Source: Kaistella gelatinilytica (GTDB taxonomy: Bacteria; Bacteroidota; Bacteroidia; Flavobacteriales; Weeksellaceae). From it: DNA of 64,000 bases. Below, piece by piece: positions 34,076 through 44,189 of the stretch (position 1 is its first letter; every line of letters starts with the position of its first letter). Below the pieces are notes generated by a model. That model was not told the origin of the DNA and did not search any database. It was given only the letters and a program-made list of their open reading frames with translations. The stretch is taken from assembly GCF_015679325.1 (NCBI RefSeq), contig NZ_JADPVI010000004.1:1-64000 (forward strand), written 5' to 3'. A program made the position numbers and the translations under genes.

Positions 34076-34555
34076 ATGAAAAAGATTCTTTTATTAATGA
34101 TATTCTCTGCGGTCCTTTCCTGTAAGAAAGACAAAGAAAGTGTTGTGCAAAATAATACAGATTCCACGAAATCAGTTCTTGACAGTATGCAAATTCCAGC
34201 TTTTCAAAATGGGGAAGAATCTGTTGCTTTTAAAATCCTACCTCAAAATATTACAAGCCAAAAAGGACGAGCAATTTTTAAGCAAAACGGAAACGTACTC
34301 TTTTATTTTGATCAAAATTCCAACGAAGGAAATATAAGAATTGATGGGAAAGATTATCCTTTGAACACCTTTAACTTTACTGAAAACAACTACTCAATTT
34401 CCGGAAGAGGAGTAGAAATTGAAGCTGCGAATGGTGATTTTAAAGACGAAAAAGATGATTGTGTAGAAGGTAATTTCCCGGAAGTAAAGGTGATGCTTAA
34501 CGATAAAAAAGTTGTTATAGCCAATATTACAGCGCAAGATTGTCCCAATTACTAA
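34076..34555 (+). CDS. Lipoprotein of unknown function
   Basis: This 159-residue protein has a lipoprotein signal: a basic start, the hydrophobic LLLMIFSAV and the lipobox LSC at residues 14-16. The mature part is acidic and likely all beta (NVLFYFDQNSNEGNIRIDGKDYPL), with two cysteines near the C-terminus (DDCVEGNF and TAQDCPNY) that could form a disulphide. I recognise no named family. It starts 32 bases after the amylase gene, and its stop is one base from the end of the convergent kefC-like gene. Confidence 0.75.
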   Translation: MKKILLLMIFSAVLSCKKDKESVVQNNTDSTKSVLDSMQIPAFQNGEESVAFKILPQNITSQKGRAIFKQNGNVLFYFDQNSNEGNIRIDGKDYPLNTFNFTENNYSISGRGVEIEAANGDFKDEKDDCVEGNFPEVKVMLNDKKVVIANITAQDCPNY

Positions 34556-34556
34556 T

Positions 34557-36389
34557 TTAAAATTCTTCGTTTTCACTCCACTGCGATTCGTCGAAAGAAT
34601 GGCTGTCCTGCGCTAGAAGTTCAGCTTCACGTTCCAAGTATTCCTTCATCGTAAAAGTCACAGTATCGTTGCTTTTTTCTTTGGCTAATCGTCTCGTCAC
34701 CGCTTTATCGATGAGCATAAACCGTTGTCCAAGTCTTCTCGCTGCATAAGCGCGCATTCCTGTAGCTTTTAAAATATCAACGGCCATGTTCACTGCGGTT
34801 CCCAATGTTTCCCGGTAAATATTGTCAACGCCATTATTAATGAAGTCATAGGCATCAAGACGGTTTTTTGAACGAACAAAAAATTGCAGTTGCGGGAATT
34901 TTTCTCTGGCATATTGCAGAATAAATTTATTTTTCTCCGGGCTGTCTAAACAAAGGATGAGCAGATCTGCAGTTTCCGCACCGGCTGAACGTAAAATCCC
35001 GGGTTTCGCAGCGTCTCCAAAATAAACTTTGAATCCATTTTTTCTTAAAATATTTACACGCTCCGGATCATTGTCCAAAACTGTTGCTTTAACGCCATTA
35101 ACACGGAGTAATCTCCCAACGGTACTTCCAAAATGACCGAATCCGACGATAATTATTTTCTGTTGTTTTATCTGTTCGATTATTTCATCATCAGTATTTT
35201 CAGGTTTTGGCCATCTTGGTTCAATGAATTTGTCATTAATGATTAGAAGAATTGGTGTGACGCACATCGTAATAGCTGTAATGGCGAGGAGTTGTGCATT
35301 CAATTTTGGATCGAGTAGATATAAATTTGTGGAATAATTAATGAGGACAAAAGCAAATTCTCCAATCTGAGATAAGGCAAAAGCCACCATGAAATTTTGA
35401 TCCATCTTTAACTTGAAAAATTTTCCAACGCCAAAGAGAACTCCGAATTTCACGGCTAAAACTACAATTGTGGTAGTGAAAATAAACATCGGATCTTCCA
35501 TGATGACAAAGAAATTGATGGTTGCTCCCACACTCACGAAGAACACTGCGAGCAGCAATCCTTTAAATGGTTCGATCTGACTTTCAAGTTCATGACGAAA
35601 TTCACTCGTAGCCAACATTACTCCGGCGATAAAAGCTCCAAGAGCCGGCGATAATCCGACAGCATTCATCAATTCTGAAACTCCAATGACGAGAAATAGG
35701 GAAGAAGCGGTCAATAATTCATTCATACCCGACCGCGAAACGTATCTCAGAAACGGCACAAAAATATAACGGCCTAAAAAAATCAAAAGCAAAACTCCCA
35801 GAATAATCGAAAACGGTTGCAACCAATCGGGTAAATATTGCAGCAAGATCATTTGTTCTTTATCTGCGGGTCTTGAAGCTAAAACCGGCAATAAAGCCAA
35901 AATCGGAATCACGGCAATATCCTGGAACAGAAGGATCGAGAAGGAAGATTCACCGACTTCTGTGCGGAAAATATCTTTCTCTTTTAAAGTCTGCAACACG
36001 ATCGCCGTAGAGGATAATGCGAAACACAAAGCTGCAACCAAAGCTTGATCAGGACGCCATTTTGCTACATAAAATATGAGGAAAAGTAAGGTCACTGTGA
36101 TCAACATCTGACTCAAACCCATGCCGAAAATTTTCTTTCTGATGCGCCAGAATTTTTTGGGTTCAACTTCTAAGCCTATTAGGAAAAGCAACATGATCAC
36201 TCCAAATTCTGTAGTGTTCATGATGTCTTCGGAACCGCGACCTGTTAATTTTAAAACAAAGGGACCAATAATAATTCCGCCCAGAATAAATCCGATCACC
36301 GAACTCAAACCCAGTTTTCGGACCAATGGAACCATGATGATGGCTGCACCTAAAAAAATGAGCGCGGTCATTGCAAGTGAATTCTCCAT
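34557..36389 (-). CDS. CPA2 cation:proton antiporter, KefB/KefC type
   Basis: This 610-residue protein has about twelve membrane segments (residues 1-390; GGIIIGPFVLKL near 37 and the SALCFALSSTAIVLQTL core near 121), then an RCK/TrkA-N domain (about 405-520) with the nucleotide motif GFGHFGSTVG, and a final coiled tail. Such systems exchange potassium or sodium for protons. The start overlaps the stop of the upstream oxidoreductase by one base (TAATG), the usual KefG-KefB or KefF-KefC layout, so a glutathione- or electrophile-gated role is possible but unproven here. Confidence 0.9.
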   Translation of the reverse strand: MENSLAMTALIFLGAAIIMVPLVRKLGLSSVIGFILGGIIIGPFVLKLTGRGSEDIMNTTEFGVIMLLFLIGLEVEPKKFWRIRKKIFGMGLSQMLITVTLLFLIFYVAKWRPDQALVAALCFALSSTAIVLQTLKEKDIFRTEVGESSFSILLFQDIAVIPILALLPVLASRPADKEQMILLQYLPDWLQPFSIILGVLLLIFLGRYIFVPFLRYVSRSGMNELLTASSLFLVIGVSELMNAVGLSPALGAFIAGVMLATSEFRHELESQIEPFKGLLLAVFFVSVGATINFFVIMEDPMFIFTTTIVVLAVKFGVLFGVGKFFKLKMDQNFMVAFALSQIGEFAFVLINYSTNLYLLDPKLNAQLLAITAITMCVTPILLIINDKFIEPRWPKPENTDDEIIEQIKQQKIIIVGFGHFGSTVGRLLRVNGVKATVLDNDPERVNILRKNGFKVYFGDAAKPGILRSAGAETADLLILCLDSPEKNKFILQYAREKFPQLQFFVRSKNRLDAYDFINNGVDNIYRETLGTAVNMAVDILKATGMRAYAARRLGQRFMLIDKAVTRRLAKEKSNDTVTFTMKEYLEREAELLAQDSHSFDESQWSENEEF

Positions 36390-36910
36390 TATTTAATGTT
36401 GAGGGTTTTTTTTATTTTTCCGGAAATATCCAAAAGTTCTTCTTTGGTTAGATCGTCTGAATTATGAACTGCGATTAATTCTTTTACTTCGATTTGATTT
36501 ACTTTTAATGATAGAGTAAGCGATTTTAATAGTTCTTCGATCGTGGTTTCATACATTCCTTCCGGCGTGTAATGTTCTGCTTTTCCGCCTACAGTTACGA
36601 TGATAATTGCATCTTTATTTTGAAGCGGATGGTTTTTTTCCATCGTCCACGTCATGTCGAAAACCTCGTCGATCCAAAGTTTAAGAAGCGGTGGAATCGA
36701 AAACCAGATCAGGGGAAAATGAAAAATGAGTCGCTCGTAGTCTCTGATTCTTTTTCTCTCTTTGAAAGCCTGAACGTGAAAATCAGGATATTCTTCATAC
36801 AAATCTTTGAAAACCAAATTTTCAACACCATCATATATTTTTACTAACTCTACGTTGGAAGTAGAATATTCAAAATAAGGATGTGCAAAAATGACAAGGG
36901 TTTTCTTCAA
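36389..36910 (-). CDS. KefG/KefF-type NAD(P)H-dependent oxidoreductase
   Basis: This 173-residue flavodoxin-like protein has the family start TLVIFAHPYFEYSTSN (phosphate loop of FMN binding), the central FHFPLIWFSIPPLLKLWIDEVF motif and IIIVTVGGKAEHY. Such proteins are quinone or glutathione-linked reductases and also serve as ancillary subunits that bind the cytoplasmic face of KefB/KefC antiporters. The gene overlaps the antiporter gene by one base, supporting that role. It is slightly shorter than KefG (184). Confidence 0.88.
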   Translation of the reverse strand: MKKTLVIFAHPYFEYSTSNVELVKIYDGVENLVFKDLYEEYPDFHVQAFKERKRIRDYERLIFHFPLIWFSIPPLLKLWIDEVFDMTWTMEKNHPLQNKDAIIIVTVGGKAEHYTPEGMYETTIEELLKSLTLSLKVNQIEVKELIAVHNSDDLTKEELLDISGKIKKTLNIK

Positions 36911-36979
36911 GATCTACGATTTTTTTAAAAATACTGAAAAAAAACAAAAATTACAATTTTATTGAAAAAATAAATTGAC

Positions 36980-36987
36980 TATTTTTG
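36980..36987 (+). promoter_or_regulatory. -7 promoter box, probably of a leaderless transcript
   Basis: TATTTTTG is a full match to TAnnTTTG and ends four bases before the ATG at 36992, so transcription would begin at or next to the start codon. A TTG at 36962-36964 is a little close (15 bases). Confidence 0.45.
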
Positions 36988-36991
36988 AAAT

Positions 36992-38143
36992 ATGAAGGTA
37001 GAAAAAGTGGTTTCTAAAGAACATAACAAGGAATTTACAGAGTTTTCGGCACGTTTGTTTTCTGATGATTCAAATTATATTCGTCCGCTTGATAAAGATA
37101 TTGAGAATGTTTTTGATACTAAAAAAAATAAATTTTTTCGCTTTGGCGAATGTGAACGTTTTCTCTTTTTAAATGATAAAAAAGAAACGGTCGGGAAAAT
37201 TGCAGTCTTCATTAATAAGAAGTATGAACAGGATCAACCAACTGGTGGGATTGGTTTTTTTGACTGCATTAATGATCAGGAAACAGCCAATTTTATTTTT
37301 GATTTTGCGAAGGATCGGGTTCAGGAAAAAGGGATGGAAGCGATGGATGGACCGATTAATTTCGGGGAAAGGGATCGGTTTTGGGGACTTTTGATCGAAG
37401 GTTTTTCCGAACCACTTTTCGGGATGAATTATAATCCTCCTTATTATAAAGAACTTTTTGAGAATTATGGATTTCAGATTTATTTTAATCAATTGTGTTT
37501 CGGTCGAAAAATTCATGATCCGGTTGCTGAAAATTTTCTGGAGATGCACCAAAGAATTTCAAAAGTCAAGACGATTTCTGCAAAAAGAATGAAAGTTAAA
37601 AATCTGGAAAAATTTGCGGTCGATTTTACGGAAATTTACAATAAAGCCTGGGCAAATCATGGTGAAGGAAAACAACTTACTAATGCGCAAACGCTGAAAC
37701 TTTTTCTCACTTTGAAACCTGTTATTAACGACCATATTTCCTGGTTTATTTACGAAAATGAAAAACCCATCGCTATGTGGATGAATATTCCAGATCTTAA
37801 TCAATGGTTTAAATATCTGGATGGAAAGTTTGGACTTTGGCAGAAACTGAAATTTCTTTTCGTCAAGAAGTTGAGAAAAAATAAGAAAATGGTAGGTTTG
37901 GTTTTTGGGATCGTTCCGGAATGGCAGAAAAAAGGCATCGACGGTTTTATGATCTGGGAAGGAACGAGGCATTTTAGAAAAACCACCGATTTTGAAGATT
38001 ACGAAATGCAGTGGATCGGTGATTTTAATCCAAAAATGATGAAGATCGCGGAGAATTTAGAAACTGAAGTGACGCGTAAATTAGCGACGTATCGTTATCT
38101 TTTTGATCGAGAGAAGGAGTTTGAAAGGCATCCGGTTTTGTAG
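36992..38143 (+). CDS. GNAT-like N-acyltransferase, uncharacterised
   Basis: This 383-residue cytoplasmic protein has no membrane segments. Its N-terminal half contains RLFSDDSNYIRPL and EAMDGPINFGERDRFWGLLIEGFSEPLFGMNYNPPYY; the C-terminal part has IAMWMNIPDL and IVPEWQKKGIDGFMIWEG, which fits the acetyl-CoA-binding end of a GNAT fold (Q-x-x-G-x-D). Related proteins are conserved in Bacteroidota and are usually listed as hypothetical. The substrate is not known. It is transcribed away from the kefG-like gene. Confidence 0.65.
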   Translation: MKVEKVVSKEHNKEFTEFSARLFSDDSNYIRPLDKDIENVFDTKKNKFFRFGECERFLFLNDKKETVGKIAVFINKKYEQDQPTGGIGFFDCINDQETANFIFDFAKDRVQEKGMEAMDGPINFGERDRFWGLLIEGFSEPLFGMNYNPPYYKELFENYGFQIYFNQLCFGRKIHDPVAENFLEMHQRISKVKTISAKRMKVKNLEKFAVDFTEIYNKAWANHGEGKQLTNAQTLKLFLTLKPVINDHISWFIYENEKPIAMWMNIPDLNQWFKYLDGKFGLWQKLKFLFVKKLRKNKKMVGLVFGIVPEWQKKGIDGFMIWEGTRHFRKTTDFEDYEMQWIGDFNPKMMKIAENLETEVTRKLATYRYLFDREKEFERHPVL

Positions 38144-38173
38144 AAATTTTTAATTAAATACTTAATCTGAGCT

Positions 38174-39883
38174 TTAATTAAATTTTACATCTCGAATATT
38201 CAAGTAGTAGGTCACATTTCCTTTCCAGTGATTTTCTTCGGCGGTAAAGGCGATGTCAAATGTTTTTTGTCGAAAATCATCAGCAAATTTTCCCAGTTTA
38301 AAACCTACACATTCGATATTTTTTCCTGTAGAATCTTGTTTGATGAAGAATTTTAAATGATTATTATCTTTCCCCATCGTTTTCACATAACCCGAAACTT
38401 TTTGATTTTTTAAGACCAGAACGGGTTTCATATTGTTCGGACCAAATGGAGCTAATTTACGGTGGAAGTTGAAGAAATCTTTATCCAGATCATCGATCGT
38501 AACATCGGAATCAATTTTTATGCTTGGTTCTTTTTGATGATCTTGAATTTTTTGAGCAACTACTTTTTCGAACTTTTCTTTGAATAGTTCAAACTTGTCT
38601 TTTTCCATGGAAAGTCCGGCTGCTGCGGGATGACCGCCAAATTTTAAGAAAAGATCCGAACAGTTTTCTAAGGCATCATGCACATCGAAATCAGCAATTG
38701 ACCGCGCAGAAGCGACCATTTCGCCGTTGTTTCCGTCTGCGAAAACAATCGTGGGTTTATAAAAAGTTTCAGTTAATCTTGAAGCTACGATTCCGATCAC
38801 GCCTTTGTTCCAGGTTGAACCGTAAACAACGGTAGAAAAATTTTGCAGTTGACCAGTTGTTTCTACTTGCAAAAGTGCTTCTATAGTGCTGTTCGTATCC
38901 ATTTCCCGGCGGGAATCATTGAGTGTTATAATGTCACTTACAATTTGATGCGCCTGCTTTAAGTTGTCGGAAACCATTAATTCTACTGCGGCTTTTCCGT
39001 GGGAAATTCTTCCGGCAGCATTTATTTTTGGAGCGATTTCAAAAACGATGTTTGAGATCTCGAAAGTTGCTAGTTTATCTTCCGGTATCAACATTCTTAA
39101 ACCAAGATTTCTGGATTTTCGTAAAACTTTTAAACCCTGTTTCGCCAGAACTCTGTTTTCTCCTGTCATTGAAACAATATCTGCGGCGATAGAAATTGCA
39201 AGTAAATCGGTCAATTCGAAAAGTTCAGCTTCCGGAATTTTATAAATGGTATTTAAACCCTGACATAATTTGAACCCAACTCCGCAACCAGACAATTCTT
39301 TGAAAGGATATCGGCAATCAACTCTTTTCGGGTCTAAAACTGCAACGGCTGCAGGAATTTCTTCTCCCGGTAAATGGTGATCGCAAATAATAAAATCAAC
39401 GCCTAAATTATTCGCGTATTCAACTTTATCGAGTGCTTTGATTCCGCAATCAAGTGCAATTATTACAGAGAAACCGTTTTCTTTTGCGAAATCGATTCCT
39501 TCATTTGAAATCCCATAACCTTCAATATTTCGGTCGGGAATATAATAAGTTAGGTATTTTTTATCTACAATTTTGCTGAGGTAAAGGTACATCAAGGCAA
39601 CTGCAGTGGTTCCGTCGACATCATAATCACCGTAGACCATTATTTTTTCTCCATTTTCAATCGCTGTTGCAATACGATCTACAGCAAGCTGCATATCCTT
39701 CATGAGAAAAGGATTGTGGATGTCGTTGAGGTTAGGTTTGAAAAATTCCCGCGCTTTTTGATAATTGTCGATTCCGCGCATGACGAGGATCTTGGATTCA
39801 AAGGTGCCGAAACCTAGAGATGTACTTAGTCCATCAACAATTTCTTCATCGGGTTCGGGATTGTAAATCCATTTTTGATTCAT
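38174..39883 (-). CDS. recJ: Single-stranded-DNA-specific exonuclease RecJ
   Basis: This 569-residue protein degrades single-stranded DNA 5' to 3' in recombination and repair. The DHH-family motifs are all there: VYGDYDVDGTTA near residue 85, ALDCGI near 145, CDHHLPG near 170 and the DHHA1-type end with KFGGHPAAAGLS. The start at 39883 (MNQKW) is chosen because a TATTTTTG -7 box (minus strand, 39891-39898) lies upstream of it; the frame continues to 39913, but that codon would lie upstream of the promoter. Length is normal. Confidence 0.94.
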   Translation of the reverse strand: MNQKWIYNPEPDEEIVDGLSTSLGFGTFESKILVMRGIDNYQKAREFFKPNLNDIHNPFLMKDMQLAVDRIATAIENGEKIMVYGDYDVDGTTAVALMYLYLSKIVDKKYLTYYIPDRNIEGYGISNEGIDFAKENGFSVIIALDCGIKALDKVEYANNLGVDFIICDHHLPGEEIPAAVAVLDPKRVDCRYPFKELSGCGVGFKLCQGLNTIYKIPEAELFELTDLLAISIAADIVSMTGENRVLAKQGLKVLRKSRNLGLRMLIPEDKLATFEISNIVFEIAPKINAAGRISHGKAAVELMVSDNLKQAHQIVSDIITLNDSRREMDTNSTIEALLQVETTGQLQNFSTVVYGSTWNKGVIGIVASRLTETFYKPTIVFADGNNGEMVASARSIADFDVHDALENCSDLFLKFGGHPAAAGLSMEKDKFELFKEKFEKVVAQKIQDHQKEPSIKIDSDVTIDDLDKDFFNFHRKLAPFGPNNMKPVLVLKNQKVSGYVKTMGKDNNHLKFFIKQDSTGKNIECVGFKLGKFADDFRQKTFDIAFTAEENHWKGNVTYYLNIRDVKFN

Positions 39884-39890
39884 AATCTCA

Positions 39891-39898
39891 CAAAAATA
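39891..39898 (-). promoter_or_regulatory. -7 promoter box of recJ
   Basis: The minus strand reads TATTTTTG, seven bases before the start codon at 39883, giving a leader of only a few bases. Confidence 0.45.
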
Positions 39899-39913
39899 GA
39901 GTTTTTTTTCCAA

Positions 39914-40184
39914 TTTTTTTTATGGAAAGCTTGATCTCTTGTTCTTGATTTCGATTTAATTAAAGATGCGTTTTCAATTTTCAAATTAATGTAATATATA
40001 CTTTTAATGATTGCCATTAATTCAAAAAAGAAGAAGATTTGATGCATGAAAGTAAAAATTCATAAAATTTAAAACGCACTAATTCAACGAAGTAGCAATT
40101 AATTTGATTTTATTATAAATAATTTAAATCTAAAAACTTTTAAGGCTCGTAATTAATATTAGAACCAATTAAACAATATTTATT
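39914..40184. other. AT-rich upstream region of the ferritin-like pair
   Basis: The stretch holds no convincing gene. A near-match -7 box (TTAATTTG, 40099-40106) lies 78 bases before the ferritin-like gene but lacks a -33 partner. An alternative sigma factor could drive the pair. The last bases before both ferritin-like starts are alike (ATTTATTATG). Confidence 0.4.
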
Positions 40185-40898
40185 ATGGAAAAAACAGTTC
40201 ACGTATCGAACAAAGGAGCAACTTTGGATACAAACAGAAGAAATTTTCTGAAGTTAGGGGGAGTCGGTCTCGTAGTAGCCGGACTGACTTTGGCAGGATG
40301 TAGAAATGAAGATATGCAGTATGTGCAACCGGATTCGATATTTGACCTGGGAGTAGGAGATGTGGGAATTTTAAATTACGCTTATGCGCTGGAACAGCTG
40401 GAAGCTGATTTTTACACGAAAGTGGTCAATAACTTTTACACTGGTATTTCTGCAGCCGAAAAACAAGTTTTTATTGATATCTATAATCACGAAGTTATTC
40501 ACAGAGACTTTTTCAAAGCAGCAATTACTGCAGCAGGAGCAATGCCTACACCGAAGTTAGAATTTAAATATGATAACATCGATTTCAGTAGTAGAACTTC
40601 GATTCTTGCCACTGCCAAAGCATTGGAAGATACAGGTGTTGCAGCTTATAACGGTGCAGGTAGATTAATTAAAAATTTAGATTATTTAGTAATTGCAGGT
40701 AAAATAGTAAGTGTTGAAGCAAGACATGCTTCCGCAATTAGAGATCTGATAAATCCTGGATCCATGGATTTTGCTGGTGATGATGTAATTGATGTAATGA
40801 CTGGTTTAGATGTAGCAAAAAAACCAAAAGATATTGTTGCAGCAGCTGGTGGATTTTTCAAAACACCTTTCACTTGGAAAGAACAAGGAATCGGTTAG
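40185..40898 (+). CDS. Exported ferritin-like protein with Tat lipoprotein signal
   Basis: This 237-residue protein begins with a twin-arginine signal (NRRNFLKLGG, residues 18-26) that ends in a lipobox (LTLAGC, Cys39), so it should be folded before export and lipid-anchored. The rest is a ferritin-like four-helix bundle (Ferritin_2 type): ALEQLEADFYTKVV, YNHEVIHRDFFKAAI, ALEDTGVAAYNGA and SVEARHASAIRDL supply the Glu and His ligands of a di-metal site. Such proteins are linked to desiccation and oxidative stress. A second, related gene follows 27 bases later. Confidence 0.85.
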   Translation: MEKTVHVSNKGATLDTNRRNFLKLGGVGLVVAGLTLAGCRNEDMQYVQPDSIFDLGVGDVGILNYAYALEQLEADFYTKVVNNFYTGISAAEKQVFIDIYNHEVIHRDFFKAAITAAGAMPTPKLEFKYDNIDFSSRTSILATAKALEDTGVAAYNGAGRLIKNLDYLVIAGKIVSVEARHASAIRDLINPGSMDFAGDDVIDVMTGLDVAKKPKDIVAAAGGFFKTPFTWKEQGIG

Positions 40899-40925
40899 AA
40901 TTTATTAATTTTTAAAACATTTATT

Positions 40926-41735
40926 ATGAACTTACTTACAATATTAGATAAACTTTCGGACGATAAATTTTTCTCAACCGAAACTTCAAGATTAGGGAGT
41001 CTGTCTCAATTTTCAGCCTTTGGAAAAAAAGCAGCACTTGCAGCTATTCCATTAGGATTAGGATCATTTATGGCAACTTCTGCGAAAGCTGAAACAACGC
41101 AAGAGATGGGTTTTGCAGCAGCTTCAGCATTGACTGGTGCGCTCCAATTAGCATTGACTTTAGAATATTTGGAAGACGAATATTACAGAACAGGTATTAA
41201 TACTGCGGGATTAATTCCGGCGGGTGATAAAGTTGTCTTTCAACAAATCAGCAAACACGAAACCGCTCACGTTGCTTTCTTAAAAAGCGCACTGACTTCC
41301 TTAGGAGAAGCTCCAGGTATGAAACCAAATTTTGATTTTACAGCGGGTGGAAATTTTCAACCTTTTACCGATTATCAAACATTTTTGACTCTTGCGCAAG
41401 CTTTTGAAGATACAGGAGTTCGTGCTTACAAAGGTCAGGCTGGAAATGTTGCTTCAAATAAAGATGTTTTACAGGCAGCTTTACAAATCCATTCTGTGGA
41501 AGCGAGACACGCTTCGAAAGTGAGAAGAATGCGTATGAACAAAGGTTGGATCGAGTTGAATGTAGGTGGAAATATGCCTGCAGCAACCAACGCAGTTTAT
41601 GCAGGAGAAGAAAACATAACTCAAGCTGGTTACAATACTTCTACATTATTTGGAGCTCCAGCTGGATCGGCTTCATTTGATGAAATATTGACCGGAGACC
41701 AGGCTGCTGCAATTGCAGGAATATTTATCTCTTAA
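40926..41735 (+). CDS. Second exported ferritin-like protein
   Basis: This 269-residue protein is related to the product of the preceding gene. A long N-terminal region leads to a hydrophobic segment (AALAAIPLGLGSFMATSAKA, about 34-53), which should act as a signal peptide; there is no twin arginine. The helix bundle keeps the metal ligands in TLEYLEDEYYRTG, ISKHETAHVAFLKSA, AFEDTGVRAYKGQ and SVEARHASKVRRM. The last 60 residues are Ala/Gly-rich and unlike the first gene. The two gene products may form one oligomer. A terminator follows at 41766. Confidence 0.83.
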   Translation: MNLLTILDKLSDDKFFSTETSRLGSLSQFSAFGKKAALAAIPLGLGSFMATSAKAETTQEMGFAAASALTGALQLALTLEYLEDEYYRTGINTAGLIPAGDKVVFQQISKHETAHVAFLKSALTSLGEAPGMKPNFDFTAGGNFQPFTDYQTFLTLAQAFEDTGVRAYKGQAGNVASNKDVLQAALQIHSVEARHASKVRRMRMNKGWIELNVGGNMPAATNAVYAGEENITQAGYNTSTLFGAPAGSASFDEILTGDQAAAIAGIFIS

Positions 41736-41765
41736 AAAGACTCAACTATATATCTCTTTTTCAGT

Positions 41766-41801
41766 ATCCTTTTCAAATTTTATTTGGAGAGGATTTTTTT
41801 T
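41766..41801 (+). terminator. Intrinsic terminator after the ferritin-like pair
   Basis: ATCCTTTTCAAAT pairs with ATTTGGAGAGGAT (some G-T pairs) and is followed by eight T. Confidence 0.75.
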
Positions 41802-41810
41802 GATCTTTAA

Positions 41811-41847
41811 TAAAAAAAACCGTCTTATCAATATTGATAAGACGGTT
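41811..41847 (-). terminator. Intrinsic terminator of the ABC-F gene
   Basis: AACCGTCTTATCAAT (41818-41832) and its complement (41833-41847) form a perfect 15-base palindrome. The A run before it becomes a T run on the minus strand, 19 bases after the ABC-F stop. Confidence 0.85.
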
Positions 41848-41865
41848 TTAACTCGTTAAATTATT

Positions 41866-43602
<1,737 letters not shown>

Positions 43603-43653
43603 TTAAAATAGAATAAATTTAACATATCTTTAAAGTATAAAGAAGCAAGTGAA

Positions 43654-44112
43654 ATGAAGATAGAAAAAACGATCAATATTTTTAACAAAAGAGCCCGTTT
43701 TGAGTATGAGCTATTGGATGAAGTTGAAGCAGGAATGGTACTTACGGGAACTGAGATTAAATCTTTACGTTCATCAAAAGCAAGTATTACCGAAGCGTTT
43801 TGCCAGTTCATTGACGGAGAACTTTATATTATTAATATGATGATAGATGAGTATAAATTGGGAACTTTTTATAATCACAAAACAAAAAGGGAACGGAAGT
43901 TGCTGTTGCACAAACGGGAATTGCAAAAGTTTGAAAAAAAACTGAAAGATGTTGGAAATACCATAGTTCCTTTAAAACTATATATTAATGATAAAGGAAA
44001 AGCTAAGATTCTAATCGCACTTGGACGGGGTAAAAAATTATTCGACAAACGCGACAGTATAAAAGACAGAGAAAATAAACGCAATCTCGAGAGAATATTA
44101 AAGAAAAGTTAA
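43654..44112 (+). CDS. smpB: SsrA-binding protein SmpB
   Basis: This 152-residue protein binds tmRNA and brings it to stalled ribosomes. It carries the family landmarks: NKRARFEYELLDEVEAGMVLTGTEIKSLR near residue 11, SITEAFCQFIDGELYIINM near 49, LLLHKRELQKF near 84 and the end YINDKGKAKILIALGRGKKLFDKRDSIKDRE, whose basic tail enters the mRNA channel. Length is normal. It stands alone, divergent from the ABC-F gene; the spacer of 165 bases holds a near-match -7 box (TATCTTTA, about 43625). Confidence 0.97.
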   Translation: MKIEKTINIFNKRARFEYELLDEVEAGMVLTGTEIKSLRSSKASITEAFCQFIDGELYIINMMIDEYKLGTFYNHKTKRERKLLLHKRELQKFEKKLKDVGNTIVPLKLYINDKGKAKILIALGRGKKLFDKRDSIKDRENKRNLERILKKS

Positions 44113-44128
44113 AAAAAGACCCAAAATC

Positions 44129-44160
44129 TTTGTTTTTAAAGAAAATTTATATTTATTTTG
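44129..44160 (+). promoter_or_regulatory. Promoter of the OmpA-family gene
   Basis: TTTG (44129-44132), 20 bases of spacer, then TTATTTTG (44153-44160), one mismatch from consensus. The leader would be about 25 bases. Confidence 0.45.
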
Positions 44161-44189
44161 CATTATCAATTATTTAATCATTTAATTCT

